Below are positions 26,498 to 35,678 of a stretch of 64,000 nucleotides of DNA, piece by piece; position 1 is the first letter of the stretch; every line of letters starts with the position of its first letter. The notes beneath the pieces are model-generated. The model was not told the origin of the DNA and ran no database searches. It saw nothing but the letters and a program-made list of their open reading frames with translations. Origin of the DNA: Pantoea stewartii subsp. stewartii (GTDB lineage Bacteria; Pseudomonadota; Gammaproteobacteria; Enterobacterales; Enterobacteriaceae); assembly GCF_008801695.1 (NCBI RefSeq), contig NZ_VZPF01000007.1, forward strand, positions 1-64,000, written 5' to 3'. The translations under genes and the position numbers were made by a program.

Positions 26498-27082
26498 ATG
26501 TCGCATTTTCGTCCGGTAGCGCTGGAACACGCAAGCCGTCTGCTTAATCACGGTCCCACGGTGTTAATTACCAGTCGCGACAGTCAGTCAAAGCGCCGCA
26601 ACATCATGGCCGCAGCCTGGTCGTTACCCGTTGAGTTCACACCAGCAAGAATGGCTATCGTTGTGGATAAATCCACATTGTCACGTGAGATCATTGAAGC
26701 CAGCGGGGCATTTGGCATTTGTGTACCGGCGGCGGGTTTTGTGGATATGGCTTATGCGGTGGGCAGCACGTCCGGGCGCGATCAGGACAAGTTTGCCGAC
26801 TTCGCTATTCAGGCACACGAAAGTCCGCACTATGGCGTGCCGTTGCTGGAAGAGAGCTGTGTCGCGTGGATGGAGTGCCGTCTGCTGCCTGAAACGGAAG
26901 CGCAACAGGCCTATGACACGCTGTTTGGTGAGGTGATCACTGCGGCGGCTGACAGCCGGGTATTTTATGACGGCCGCTGGCATTTCGAGGCCGTGGATCC
27001 CGCGCTCCATACATTACATCATCTTGGCGGTGGTCAGTTCGTGACCGTTGCGAATACGCTGACTGCCAAATCAACGCGTTAA
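26498..27082 (+). CDS. Flavin reductase family protein (FMN-binding)
   Basis: This 194-residue protein of the flavin reductase/FMN-binding split-barrel family (DIM6/NTAB) matches in HGPTVLITSRDSQSKRRNIMAAAWSLPVEFTPARMAIVVDKSTLSREIIEASGAFGICVP. The start at 26498 is preceded by AGGA at 8-base spacing; an upstream start would give a non-family N-terminus. The next gene (an alcohol dehydrogenase) starts 12 bases after the stop, so both may share a transcript. It may supply reduced flavin or itself reduce a substrate. Confidence 0.82.
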   Translation: MSHFRPVALEHASRLLNHGPTVLITSRDSQSKRRNIMAAAWSLPVEFTPARMAIVVDKSTLSREIIEASGAFGICVPAAGFVDMAYAVGSTSGRDQDKFADFAIQAHESPHYGVPLLEESCVAWMECRLLPETEAQQAYDTLFGEVITAAADSRVFYDGRWHFEAVDPALHTLHHLGGGQFVTVANTLTAKSTR

Positions 27083-27094
27083 AAGAGGTACAGA

Positions 27095-28111
27095 ATGACA
27101 ATTAAGAGTTACGCAGCCATGCAGGCGGGACAAGCGCTGGAGCGTTACGACTATGATCCCGGCCCGTTGGACGCTGAAGATGTTGAAGTCGAGGTTGAGT
27201 ATTGTGGTGTCTGTCACTCCGACCTGTCGATGATCGATAACGAGTGGGGAATTTCGGCTTATCCCGTGGTTGCTGGTCATGAGGTCATCGGACGCGTAGC
27301 CGCACTGGGCGACAGTGCAAAAAATAAAGGGCTGAAAGTTGGTCAGCGCGTGGGCATTGGCTGGACGGCCAAGAGCTGCCAGCACTGCGATCCCTGCATC
27401 AGTGGCGATCACGTTAACTGTGCACAGGGTACGACGACGACCATCGGCAACCACGGCGGTTTCGCTGAGAAGCTGCGTGCTAACTGGCAATGGGTCATTC
27501 CGCTGCCGGAAAAACTGGATCCTGCCACGGCAGGCCCACTGCTCTGCGGCGGTATCACGGTATTTAAGCCTCTGCTGATGCACAACATCACGGCGATGAG
27601 CCGGGTTGGTGTGATCGGGATTGGTGGACTGGGTCATATCGCCATTAAAATCCTGCATGCCATGGGGGCGGAAGTAACGGCGTTCAGTTCATCTGAAAGC
27701 AAAAAGCAGGCTATCCTCGACATGGGGGCAGACCATGTGGTGAACAGTCGCGATCCCGAGGCGCTGAAAGCGCTGGCCGGTCAGTTCGATCTGATTATCA
27801 GCACTGTCGCGGTCGATCTTGACTGGCAGCCGTACTTTGCGGCACTGGCTCCTCGCGGCAAGTTCCATACAGTCGGCGCGGTGCTGAAACCTTTCGATGT
27901 CCCGGCTTTTAGTCTGATTCTGGGCGACCGTGCCGTTACTGGCTCGTCAACAGGCTCTCCGGCTCAGTTACGTTCACTGCTGAAGCTGGCTGGTCGTGCA
28001 GATATCGCCCCAACGGTAGAGTACTTCCCAATGTCCAAAATTAACGATGCGCTGGCGCACGTACGCGCGGGTAAAGCCAATTACCGCGTGGTTCTGAAGG
28101 CGGATTTCTGA
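27095..28111 (+). CDS. Zinc-dependent alcohol dehydrogenase (NADPH type)
   Basis: This 338-residue medium-chain dehydrogenase of the YahK/cinnamyl alcohol dehydrogenase-like class would reduce aldehydes. Catalytic zinc ligands are seen in [16 protein letters not shown] and GHEVIGRV. The structural zinc cluster of four cysteines is in [16 protein letters not shown], and the nucleotide motif is [13 protein letters not shown]. It follows the flavin reductase gene by 12 bases and ends at a GC-rich terminator. Aldehyde reductase activity is inferred from YahK. Confidence 0.9.
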   Translation: MTIKSYAAMQAGQALERYDYDPGPLDAEDVEVEVEYCGVCHSDLSMIDNEWGISAYPVVAGHEVIGRVAALGDSAKNKGLKVGQRVGIGWTAKSCQHCDPCISGDHVNCAQGTTTTIGNHGGFAEKLRANWQWVIPLPEKLDPATAGPLLCGGITVFKPLLMHNITAMSRVGVIGIGGLGHIAIKILHAMGAEVTAFSSSESKKQAILDMGADHVVNSRDPEALKALAGQFDLIISTVAVDLDWQPYFAALAPRGKFHTVGAVLKPFDVPAFSLILGDRAVTGSSTGSPAQLRSLLKLAGRADIAPTVEYFPMSKINDALAHVRAGKANYRVVLKADF

Positions 28112-28116
28112 TGCCA

Positions 28117-28146
28117 GGCGCGCCTTTCTGGCGCGCCTTTTCTCTT
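28117..28146 (+). terminator. Terminator of the alcohol dehydrogenase gene
   Basis: Two GGCGCGCC copies (28117-28124 and 28130-28137), each itself a palindrome, form a stem with a 5-base loop, followed by TTTTCTCTTT. It ends the flavin reductase/alcohol dehydrogenase transcript. Confidence 0.75.
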
Positions 28147-28223
28147 TCCCGTAAGTAGACGGGCTAATCTCTGTTAAAATTAACTCCTCACGTTTGATGC
28201 CGGACGTCTGTACTGGAGAGATT

Positions 28224-28751
28224 ATGTTGTGGATTTGGAATGCCCTGATCGTGTTTGTCACCGTGGTCGGCATGGAAGTGGTTGCTGCACTGGCACATAA
28301 ATACATCATGCACGGCTGGGGTTGGGGCTGGCATCTTTCACATCATGAACCGCGTAAAGGCGCATTTGAAGTTAACGATCTCTATGCCGTGGTATTCGCC
28401 ATTGTGTCGATTGCCCTGATTTACTTCGGCAGTACAGGAATCTGGCCGCTCCAGTGGATTGGTGCAGGCATGACCGCTTATGGTTTACTGTATTTTATGG
28501 TCCACGACGGACTGGTACACCAGCGCTGGCCGTTCCGCTACATACCGCGCAAAGGCTACCTGAAACGGTTATACATGGCCCACCGTATGCATCATGCTGT
28601 AAGGGGAAAAGAGGGCTGCGTGTCCTTTGGTTTTCTGTACGCGCCACCGTTATCTAAACTTCAGGCGACGCTGAGAGAAAGGCATGCGGCTAGATCGGGC
28701 GCTGCCAGAGATGAGCAGGACGGGGTGGATACGTCTTCATCCGGGAAGTAA
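28224..28751 (+). CDS. crtZ: CrtZ, beta-carotene 3-hydroxylase
   Basis: This 175-residue di-iron membrane hydroxylase would convert beta-carotene to zeaxanthin. The His motifs HKYIMHGWGWGWHLSHHEP, HDGLVHQRWP and HRMHHA are all present, with four hydrophobic helices between them. The start at 28224 is preceded by GGAGAG and gives the standard length (175). It runs opposite to crtB, and the two 3' ends overlap by 62 bases. Confidence 0.96.
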   Translation: MLWIWNALIVFVTVVGMEVVAALAHKYIMHGWGWGWHLSHHEPRKGAFEVNDLYAVVFAIVSIALIYFGSTGIWPLQWIGAGMTAYGLLYFMVHDGLVHQRWPFRYIPRKGYLKRLYMAHRMHHAVRGKEGCVSFGFLYAPPLSKLQATLRERHAARSGAARDEQDGVDTSSSGK

Positions 28752-29619
28752 CTGCCTGACCGGATGCCGTCAGCAAAAGCGTTAATTTTTCGGCGGTGGA
28801 CGTGGACTGGCGATGATCCCAGGCCTGCTTACCGGCCTGTTCAACTTTCACGCCAATTTTACGGTACACCTGCTTCGCTGTCGCGATGGCCCAGGCCGAG
28901 CGTAAGGGTAATTGTGCCAGACCGGCCATTGATGATACGTAATAGGGTTCCGCTTCCCGTACCAGTCGCCCGGCGATACGGCTTAAGGCCTGCCGGTTTT
29001 CTGGCGCAGCATAATTCGCTTTCGTCAGTCCTTCCTCTTCCAGCCAGCTTTCAGGCAGATAACAGCGGCCCACCTGAGCATCGTCGACAATATCACGCGC
29101 AATGTTGGTCAACTGGAAAGCCAGCCCGAGATCGCAGGCGCGATCGAGCGTGGCGTTATCGCGAACGCCCATAATTTGCGCCATCATCAGGCCCACAACA
29201 CCGGCGACGTGATAGCAATAACGCAGCGTATCGTCCAGTGTCAGGTAGCGCGTTTCGCGCACATCCATGGCAAAACCTTCCAGATGGTCGAACGCGTAGG
29301 CGGGAGCGATATCATGCGCCATCGCGACCTCCTGAAACGCGGCAAAAGCGGGCTCGTGCATTTGCGAACCGGCGTAGGCCTGACGCGTTTTCATTTCAAG
29401 CTGCTGCAGGCGCTGCTCAGGCATCTGCGAAGAGGGCTGGTCGGCATGAAAGCCCAGTGTTTGATCGTCAATGACGTCGTCGCAGTGGCGGCACCATGCG
29501 TAAAGCATCAGCACGCTGCGACGGGTTTTGGCGTCGAAAAGCGTCGATGCAGTCGCAAAGCTTTTCGAGCCAACCGCCATGGTTTCGACGGCATGATTCA
29601 GTAATGACGTATTCGTCAA
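28690..29619 (-). CDS. crtB: CrtB, phytoene synthase
   Basis: This 309-residue enzyme would join two GGPP into phytoene. Substrate-binding Asp-rich motifs are seen at DDVIDD (in WCRHCDDVIDDQ) and DIVDDAQVGRCYLP. The remaining signature GLAFQLTNIARDI is plain. The gene starts by a 4-base overlap with crtI. It is the last gene of the crtEXYIB operon, and its 3' end overlaps crtZ on the other strand. Confidence 0.97.
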   Translation of the reverse strand: MTNTSLLNHAVETMAVGSKSFATASTLFDAKTRRSVLMLYAWCRHCDDVIDDQTLGFHADQPSSQMPEQRLQQLEMKTRQAYAGSQMHEPAFAAFQEVAMAHDIAPAYAFDHLEGFAMDVRETRYLTLDDTLRYCYHVAGVVGLMMAQIMGVRDNATLDRACDLGLAFQLTNIARDIVDDAQVGRCYLPESWLEEEGLTKANYAAPENRQALSRIAGRLVREAEPYYVSSMAGLAQLPLRSAWAIATAKQVYRKIGVKVEQAGKQAWDHRQSTSTAEKLTLLLTASGQAVTSRMKTYPPRPAHLWQRPI

Positions 29620-31094
29620 ATCAGGTCCTCCAGCATTAAGCCTGCCGTCGCCTTCGCCGAGCCGATTACGCCGGGAATGCCCGCGCCAGGATGGGTGCCT
29701 GCGCCAACCAGATAAAGATTATCAATGTGCTTATCGCGGTTATGTGGTCGGAACCAGGCGCTCTGGGTCAGAATAGGTTCAACCGAGAAGGCCGAACCTT
29801 GCCAGGCATTGAGCTCGTCGCGGAAATCGAACGGCGTAAACATACGGTGCGTCACCAACTGGCTTCGCAAGCCAGGCATGTAATGTTGCTCAAGGTAGTC
29901 AAAAATACGATCGCGCAGTCGGGGTCCTTCTACCGCCCAGTCGAGGTTCGCCGTGCCTAAGTGTGGAACAGGCGCCAGCACATAATAGCTGCCGCACCCT
30001 TCCGGTGCCAGTGACGGATCCGTGACACAAGGTGCGTGTAAATAAAGCGAAAAATCCTCAGCCAGACCATCATGGTTAAAAATTTCGTGAATCAGTTCAC
30101 GGTAGCGTGGCCCAAAACAGACGGTATGATGGGCGAGTTGATCGTGATGATGGTTGAGACCAAAATAGAGTACAAACAGTGAGTTACTCATACGCTTGGA
30201 TTGCAGTTTTTTCGCCTGCTTAGCGGCTGCGGGATGCTGAGACAGCAGATCGCGATAGGTATGTACAACATCAGCGTTCGACGCCACCGCGCAGGTTTCA
30301 AACCGTCTGCCGTCTTCCAACTGCACGGCCTGAATCTTGTCCCCAACGGTTTCCATATGACTGACCCGGGCGTTAAGCACGACTTCGCCGCCCAGATCCT
30401 GAAACAGCTTGATCATGCCATTGACCAGCGCACCGGTTCCACCGCGTGGAAACCAGACGCCCCATTCCCGTTCTAACGCGTGAATCAGCGTATAAATGGA
30501 CGAGGTTGCAAACGGATTCCCCCCCACTAAGAGCGAGTGAAAAGAAAACGCCTGCCGAAGATGCTCATCCTCAATGTAGCCGGCAACTTTACTGTAAACG
30601 CTGCGCCATGCCTGCAGCTTTGCCAACTGGGGCGCGGCCCGAAGCATGTCTTTGAACGATAAAAAAGGCACAGTGCCGAGCTTCAGATAGCCCTCATTGA
30701 ATACGGCACGCGAATAGTCAAGGAACGCTCGATAACCCGCAACATCGCGCGGATTAAACTGCTGTATCTGCGCTTCTAACTGGGCCTGGTCGTTATCGTA
30801 ATTGAAGACCTTGCCGGACTCCCAGCACAGGCGATAAAACGGCGTGACCGGCAACAGCTCGACGTAATCCTTAAGCTGTTTACCGGCCAGAGCAAACAGT
30901 TCTTCAATCGCGCTGGGATCGGTGATAACGGTAGGGCCTGCATCAAAAGTAAAGCCCTGCTCCTGATAAACATAAGCCCGGCCACCCGGCTTGTCGCGCT
31001 GCTCAAGCAGCAAAACAGGAATACCTGCGGCCTGTAAACGAATTGCCAGTGCCAGGCCACCAAAGCCCGCACCAATTACCGTAGTTGGTTTCAT
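29616..31094 (-). CDS. crtI: CrtI, phytoene desaturase
   Basis: This 492-residue FAD enzyme would desaturate phytoene in four steps to lycopene. The N-terminal FAD motif is TTVIGAGFGGLALAIRLQAAGI. The C-terminal bacterial-phytoene-dehydrogenase motif is DNLYLVGAGTHPGAGIPGVIGSAKATAGLML. The start at 31094 gives the standard length. It lies 11 bases after the stop of crtY and overlaps crtB by four bases. Confidence 0.97.
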   Translation of the reverse strand: MKPTTVIGAGFGGLALAIRLQAAGIPVLLLEQRDKPGGRAYVYQEQGFTFDAGPTVITDPSAIEELFALAGKQLKDYVELLPVTPFYRLCWESGKVFNYDNDQAQLEAQIQQFNPRDVAGYRAFLDYSRAVFNEGYLKLGTVPFLSFKDMLRAAPQLAKLQAWRSVYSKVAGYIEDEHLRQAFSFHSLLVGGNPFATSSIYTLIHALEREWGVWFPRGGTGALVNGMIKLFQDLGGEVVLNARVSHMETVGDKIQAVQLEDGRRFETCAVASNADVVHTYRDLLSQHPAAAKQAKKLQSKRMSNSLFVLYFGLNHHHDQLAHHTVCFGPRYRELIHEIFNHDGLAEDFSLYLHAPCVTDPSLAPEGCGSYYVLAPVPHLGTANLDWAVEGPRLRDRIFDYLEQHYMPGLRSQLVTHRMFTPFDFRDELNAWQGSAFSVEPILTQSAWFRPHNRDKHIDNLYLVGAGTHPGAGIPGVIGSAKATAGLMLEDLI

Positions 31095-31105
31095 GTAGTC
31101 GCTCT

Positions 31106-32254
31106 TCAACGATGAGTCGTCATAATTGCCTGCAATGCCGCGAAAACGGGAACGGGCGGCTTGCCGCTCAGAATGCGTAGCCGATCGGTCACGGTGAGTT
31201 TTCCCGCATAAAAGCGGGCAATCAAATCCTCGGGTAAGCCATAGAAACGCTGCATCACACGCCAGCGTGACTCGGCCGGTCCGGCTAAAAACAACATGCG
31301 ATTCAGCATGCGGAAAAACCCCTGTTGCTGCCAACGTTGCTGGGCAAAGTGAGCAATCGTCTGGTGAACAGAGGAAGAGGTAAACACATCCAGCGCGCTG
31401 AGACGATCGGCCAGCGCCACCGCGAGCGGTAGGGAGTAGCCGGTTGTCGGATGAAACAGCCCGGCGCGTAATCCGCTACAGGCTTGCGGTTGCTGTTGCC
31501 AAAACTGACGATTATCGCCCGTTAACGTAATGGGCAATGCACCCTGTTCTTCCCGCAGCAACGTCTGTAACGGCCAACCCTGTCGCGCAGCATAATCGCG
31601 AATGTTCTGACGCGCCCGTTCGGCCTGAAGATTAGCCTTGTCAATGTAGTGTGTGTCTTCGATCAGCAGTGCGGTTGCGGAAAGCGGCAGGGTATAAACA
31701 AAGCGGTAGCCATTTTGCTGATCGACCGTCGCATCCATGATAATCGGTGACGATAAACCATGCGGCGCGCTCAGTTGCCACTCCTGACCGATAAATGCCT
31801 GGAATCCTACGCGTAGTGCAGAATCAGGCGTGTAACCCCGTCCGTCGATCACTGTACTGGCATGAATAATCCGGCCATCCGCTAACTGGACCGATTCAGC
31901 ATGAACGGCTGAAACCGCGGTATGCAGCCATAAATGTTGTCCAAACTGTTGCCGGAGTATCCCGGCGAAATGCCGGGAGGTCACGCAGTAGTAGCCACTG
32001 TTCACATGGCGACGGCGTTGGGGGAAACGAACCTGGTAGTCGGGCCAGTGATGGACCACAAGCGGCGCTATCCAGCGATGCTGATTCAGCGTTAAATCCT
32101 CTTCGTGAAAGGACCAGGTATGGTTCCCTCCCGCCTCAGGACCCGCCTCAATAAGCAAGATCCGCATATCCGGATGCTGTTGCTGAAGCCGGAGCGCGAT
32201 AAGGCCATTAGCCAGACCGGCACCGACCAGAATGAGATCATAGTGCGGTTGCAT
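31106..32254 (-). CDS. crtY: CrtY, lycopene beta-cyclase
   Basis: This 382-residue flavoprotein would close both ends of lycopene to give beta-carotene. The dinucleotide motif LILVGAGLANGLIALRL at the start and the GGNHTWSFHEEDL segment are CrtY-specific. The start at 32254, preceded by AGGA, overlaps the end of crtX by 17 bases and gives normal length. It is the third gene of the operon. Confidence 0.96.
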   Translation of the reverse strand: MQPHYDLILVGAGLANGLIALRLQQQHPDMRILLIEAGPEAGGNHTWSFHEEDLTLNQHRWIAPLVVHHWPDYQVRFPQRRRHVNSGYYCVTSRHFAGILRQQFGQHLWLHTAVSAVHAESVQLADGRIIHASTVIDGRGYTPDSALRVGFQAFIGQEWQLSAPHGLSSPIIMDATVDQQNGYRFVYTLPLSATALLIEDTHYIDKANLQAERARQNIRDYAARQGWPLQTLLREEQGALPITLTGDNRQFWQQQPQACSGLRAGLFHPTTGYSLPLAVALADRLSALDVFTSSSVHQTIAHFAQQRWQQQGFFRMLNRMLFLAGPAESRWRVMQRFYGLPEDLIARFYAGKLTVTDRLRILSGKPPVPVFAALQAIMTTHR

Positions 32255-33533
32255 AATCCTGCCCACTGAGTACTGGCTGACAGGTCCGCATCGCCTGTTC
32301 AACAATATCGGCGGCGGCTGGTGTGCCGCCTGCCAGACGCAATGCGGCCTGAATTTTTGTCATACGCTGCGGGTAATCGGTGTTAGTCAGCAGCGATCGA
32401 ATCTGCCGCGCCAGCGCATGGCTGGTAGTAAACCGAGACGCACGCTTGCCGATGCCATGATAAACAATTCGTGATGCCACGCCAGGTTGATCAAATGCCA
32501 GCGGCAGCGCCAGTAGCGGTGTGCGGGAAGCAATAGCGTCCAGTACCGTATTCATCCCACCATGTGTGATTGTCAACTGTGCCTGTGAAAGTGCTGCGGA
32601 TTGATCGGCAAAATCCACAACCTGAATGTCCCCGCCCCGGGCCAGTTCACCTGCCTGCGTGGCTGAGAGGCCGCCACAGTGTGCCAACAGTAACTGCGCA
32701 TCCACCTCTTCGCAGGCTTTGGCGATGGTCCTGAACAGGCCATAACGATGTCCCTGCAGGGTGCCCAGCGAGGCAAAAATACGGGGTTTGTCCGGGGACG
32801 GAAAATAAGAAGTTGATGACCCCGGCGTCCCCTGGGGTTGCCGTAACGGTCCAACCGCATGAAAGCAGTCTGGCAGCGCTTTGCGGGGAAAATCCAGTTC
32901 GGGGATCAACTGGCTGATTTGTGCCAGTGGAGAAAAACAATGATGCAGTTTTTCACGCGGGGCTAAACCCATTCTGCATGCATGATGCGCGATCACACGA
33001 TCGTGACGTCGCATCAGCCAGTCATAAATTTTTTCGCTGGTGGTATAGCGTTCCCGAGCCGCATCGCTGGTGCCGTACTCGAAAGGCATCACCGCCAGAG
33101 GCAAACCCGGTTCGCGGTTGAGCGGCAGCGCGCAGGCCACCGAAACAAACGGCAGACCTGACGCTTCTGCGACTACTGCACCTGCCGGCTCCATTTGATC
33201 AACGATCACGCCCTCTATCTGCAACGCATGAAAAGCGGCGGGCAGTTCCCGGCAAAGCATATCGCTGGTACGTGCCATTTCATTGATCAGTCGTAACATC
33301 GAGGGTCCGAGTGGGTGCGCGGCCAGGTGCAGCAGGTGCGATAAGGAACCGGGAGGATGCGTTTGCAGTCCGACGGTCTGGAATCCGATATCGCTGCCCG
33401 TTACCAGCGCTTTGCAGTCATGTTGCTGAAAAAACGTAACACGATGACCGCGGGCCACTAATTCCTGAGCAAGGTTTTGCAGAGCGCGAACATGGCTGAA
33501 AAAGGGCGGTGCGATCACCGCAAAATGGCTCAT
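32238..33533 (-). CDS. crtX: CrtX, zeaxanthin glucosyltransferase
   Basis: This 431-residue GT1-family enzyme uses UDP-glucose to glycosylate zeaxanthin, making zeaxanthin diglucoside. It begins MSHFAVIAPPFFSHVRALQNLAQELVARGH and has the GT1 donor-site motif in LTITHGGMNTVLDAIASRTPLLALPLAFDQPGVA. The start follows the crtE stop by 9 bases. Its presence sets the end product of the cluster as a polar carotenoid glucoside. Confidence 0.96.
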   Translation of the reverse strand: MSHFAVIAPPFFSHVRALQNLAQELVARGHRVTFFQQHDCKALVTGSDIGFQTVGLQTHPPGSLSHLLHLAAHPLGPSMLRLINEMARTSDMLCRELPAAFHALQIEGVIVDQMEPAGAVVAEASGLPFVSVACALPLNREPGLPLAVMPFEYGTSDAARERYTTSEKIYDWLMRRHDRVIAHHACRMGLAPREKLHHCFSPLAQISQLIPELDFPRKALPDCFHAVGPLRQPQGTPGSSTSYFPSPDKPRIFASLGTLQGHRYGLFRTIAKACEEVDAQLLLAHCGGLSATQAGELARGGDIQVVDFADQSAALSQAQLTITHGGMNTVLDAIASRTPLLALPLAFDQPGVASRIVYHGIGKRASRFTTSHALARQIRSLLTNTDYPQRMTKIQAALRLAGGTPAAADIVEQAMRTCQPVLSGQDYATAL

Positions 33534-33542
33534 GCAGCATCC

Positions 33543-34454
33543 TTAACTGACGGCAGCGAGTTTTTTGTCAAACCAGGCCTGAATAAAAAGTTGGGTGGTG
33601 GAATGGCCGTTTTGGCATGCCGCGGAAAGGTGTTCACTGGCCAGGCGCAAATGCTGTCGCAGGCGTTCTTCGACCGCGCCTGAGCCTAATAAATTGACCA
33701 GCGTTGATTTACCTGCATCCTGATTGATGTCTTTGCCGGTATCGGTCATGCCATCGGTAAGATCGTCAAGCAACTGAAAGGCCTGGCCGAGATCGAGCGA
33801 GAAACGATGCAGGTTCTCACGCGCTTCGCAGGACGCGTTGGCCGCAATGGACGCCATTTGCGTTGACGCGCAAAACAGCGTGCTGGTTTTAAACTGATTG
33901 GTTAGCAGTATGGCATCGGCGCTGCGGGGTTTATCGCCTTCCGAGAGGTCCTTAAACTGGCCCTGAACCAGACCCTGCATGCCAATCGCAGTGGACAGCT
34001 CCGACACCGCGCGAGTTTTGGCTATCGGCGTCAGACCTTCAGCCTCGGCAATCACCCCAAACGCTTTGCTGAGTAAAGCGACCGCCGCCAGAATCGCCAC
34101 ATGTTCACCGTACTGCGTGTGAATGGTGGGACGCCCCCGACGCATCTGCGCATCGTCCATGCAGGGCATATCATCCAGAATCAGCGAGGCAGCATGCACC
34201 ATTTCAACCGCGCAGGCTAAATCCAGTAATCCCCCGTGACTGATCGCACAGCCAAGATCGCGCGCTGTTAATAACAGCAGCATCGGACGAATACGTTTGC
34301 CCGGTGCCAGCGTGCCTTCACGCATCGCGGCACCCACACAATCCCGCTCACCCTGAACCGGCAGTAACTGATCAAGGCGGCTATCGATATCAGCCAGCAA
34401 CTGCTCAGCCGAAATGCCAGTAAGGTGAACGTGTTTTTTTGCGCAGACCATCAT
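33543..34454 (-). CDS. crtE: CrtE, geranylgeranyl diphosphate synthase
   Basis: This 303-residue prenyltransferase would elongate FPP to GGPP as the first step of the pathway. The two Asp-rich motifs are seen in LILDDMPCMDDAQMRRGRP and FQLLDDLTDGMTDTGKD. The start at 34454 (MMVCAKKHVHL) aligns with the Pantoea ananatis protein (MTVCAKK...) as I remember it. crtE leads the operon; no idi gene lies between crtE and crtX, unlike some Pantoea clusters. The promoter should lie in the 246-base gap upstream. Confidence 0.96.
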   Translation of the reverse strand: MMVCAKKHVHLTGISAEQLLADIDSRLDQLLPVQGERDCVGAAMREGTLAPGKRIRPMLLLLTARDLGCAISHGGLLDLACAVEMVHAASLILDDMPCMDDAQMRRGRPTIHTQYGEHVAILAAVALLSKAFGVIAEAEGLTPIAKTRAVSELSTAIGMQGLVQGQFKDLSEGDKPRSADAILLTNQFKTSTLFCASTQMASIAANASCEARENLHRFSLDLGQAFQLLDDLTDGMTDTGKDINQDAGKSTLVNLLGSGAVEERLRQHLRLASEHLSAACQNGHSTTQLFIQAWFDKKLAAVS

Positions 34455-34700
34455 TCGGGCTGTCCTTATTAACGGATACATTTACGACAACGCTAAAACG
34501 TGCGATGCCATTTTAAAAGACACTTTAACTGCCAGAGCATCGTTGGCAGGGCTACCCGTTTTTTTACCGTTCGGGTTTTCAGTTTTTATTGGGCTAAACC
34601 CATATAATTAATACTAGTTGAGCTTTAAGAAAAGAGGGGAAATTCATCAACCTCCGTCACTGCCCTCTGCCGGACTGGCCTTAATCACCTGGATCGTTCT

Positions 34701-35249
34701 TCAGCGCGTCAGCACCCGTAATAGCGAAATAATCTGCGAAATGTCATCCGCGCTCAGGGGAGTGTCTTTGGCAAATTGCACATTGCCTTGTGCGTCAAGA
34801 ACAATTGCCGCCGCCCCGCCCGGTTTAAGCTGCCAGCGATGGCGGGCAAGGCCACTGCTGTCAATGATGAACTGCTGCCACGGCGACGCTTTTTTACTGG
34901 CGCGAATGCTGTTAACCACAAAAATACTGCTGCCCGGCAGCGCATCGTCGGTATTAACGATGGTGGTTGTCTGAAAGGTATTTTCCGGCAGACTGGCCTG
35001 CTGAATGGCGCTGATGAGGCCTGCGGACTGCTCTTTAGCCGATAACCGGCCAGCCACATGAATAAGTAAACGGGCTTTTCCTGTAAGTGACTGACTGTTC
35101 CAGGTTTGGTAGTGAATTTGACCGTTGCGTAACTGCATTTCACCTTTATCTGCGACAGAAACGGCCGGAACAGGTTTGCCCATCGTAAATGTGTGAGCAT
35201 GAGACCAACAGGAAACAAGAAAAAGCACCATCAATCCATAACGTTGCAC
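34701..35249 (-). CDS. YtfJ-like periplasmic protein
   Basis: This 182-residue protein has a clear signal peptide (MQRYGLMVLFLVSCWSHAHTF) and the YtfJ family pattern: GKPVPAVSVADKGEMQLRNGQIHYQTWNSQSLTGKARLLIHVAGRLSAKE and FVVNSIRASKKASPWQQFIIDSSGLARHRWQL. YtfJ of E. coli is a thioredoxin-fold periplasmic protein without the CxxC pair, of unknown role. Here too no CxxC is seen. The gene is single. Confidence 0.88.
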   Translation of the reverse strand: MQRYGLMVLFLVSCWSHAHTFTMGKPVPAVSVADKGEMQLRNGQIHYQTWNSQSLTGKARLLIHVAGRLSAKEQSAGLISAIQQASLPENTFQTTTIVNTDDALPGSSIFVVNSIRASKKASPWQQFIIDSSGLARHRWQLKPGGAAAIVLDAQGNVQFAKDTPLSADDISQIISLLRVLTR

Positions 35250-35399
35250 GTGGTCTTCTCATGTTGTCTTCAGGAGAACTTCCAGCTTAGCAACTTTCTC
35301 CCTCTTTCGTCTGTTTAATGCGTGTATATGACGCAGATCAATAAGAACTGCCCTGAATTGAACAAAAATGCAGCATTAACGACAGGTTGGGAGGTGAAC

Positions 35400-35618
35400 A
35401 TGCATGCAGAGTTTATGACATTACCCGAAATGGCGACCTATCTGGGTATTTCGCAAACAAGCCTGGTCAGAGCGCTTTGCAATCGTGGGGCGTTATATGG
35501 GGTGCCGTTGCCTGAGGGGCTGGAGCATCTGCCTTTGACGCAGCGTAACTGGTTACGCGAGGATGTGCGGCAGTTTAAACATGCGCTACAACGTGCCCAT
35601 GTTATCCATCATCACTGA
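35400..35618 (+). CDS. Small helix-turn-helix (MerR/excisionase-like) protein
   Basis: The product is 72 residues with a helix-turn-helix like those of excisionases or phage Cro-type helpers (MTLPEMATYLGISQTSLVRALCNRGALYGVPLPEGLEHLP). The start at 35400 is favoured because GGGAGGTGA lies about 6 bases before. A 12-bp stem terminator follows. It has no phage or integrase neighbour, so its target is unknown; it may be a remnant of a larger mobile unit or a regulator of the YtfJ or PepSY genes. Confidence 0.6.
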   Translation: MHAEFMTLPEMATYLGISQTSLVRALCNRGALYGVPLPEGLEHLPLTQRNWLREDVRQFKHALQRAHVIHHH

Positions 35619-35647
35619 ACGGACAAAACGTTATTATGCCTGACAGC

Positions 35648-35676
35648 AATGTCGCCCGCTTTTAGCGGGCGACATT
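35648..35676. terminator. Bidirectional terminator
   Basis: AATGTCGCCCGC and its complement form a 12-bp stem with a 5-base loop (TTTTA). It lies between the convergent small HTH gene and the PepSY gene, ending both. Confidence 0.8.
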
Positions 35677-35678
35677 GT

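Noticed and set aside
34455..34700. A specific promoter for the crt operon
   Set aside because: The region is AT-rich and several weak -10/-35 combinations are possible; none stands out enough to report.
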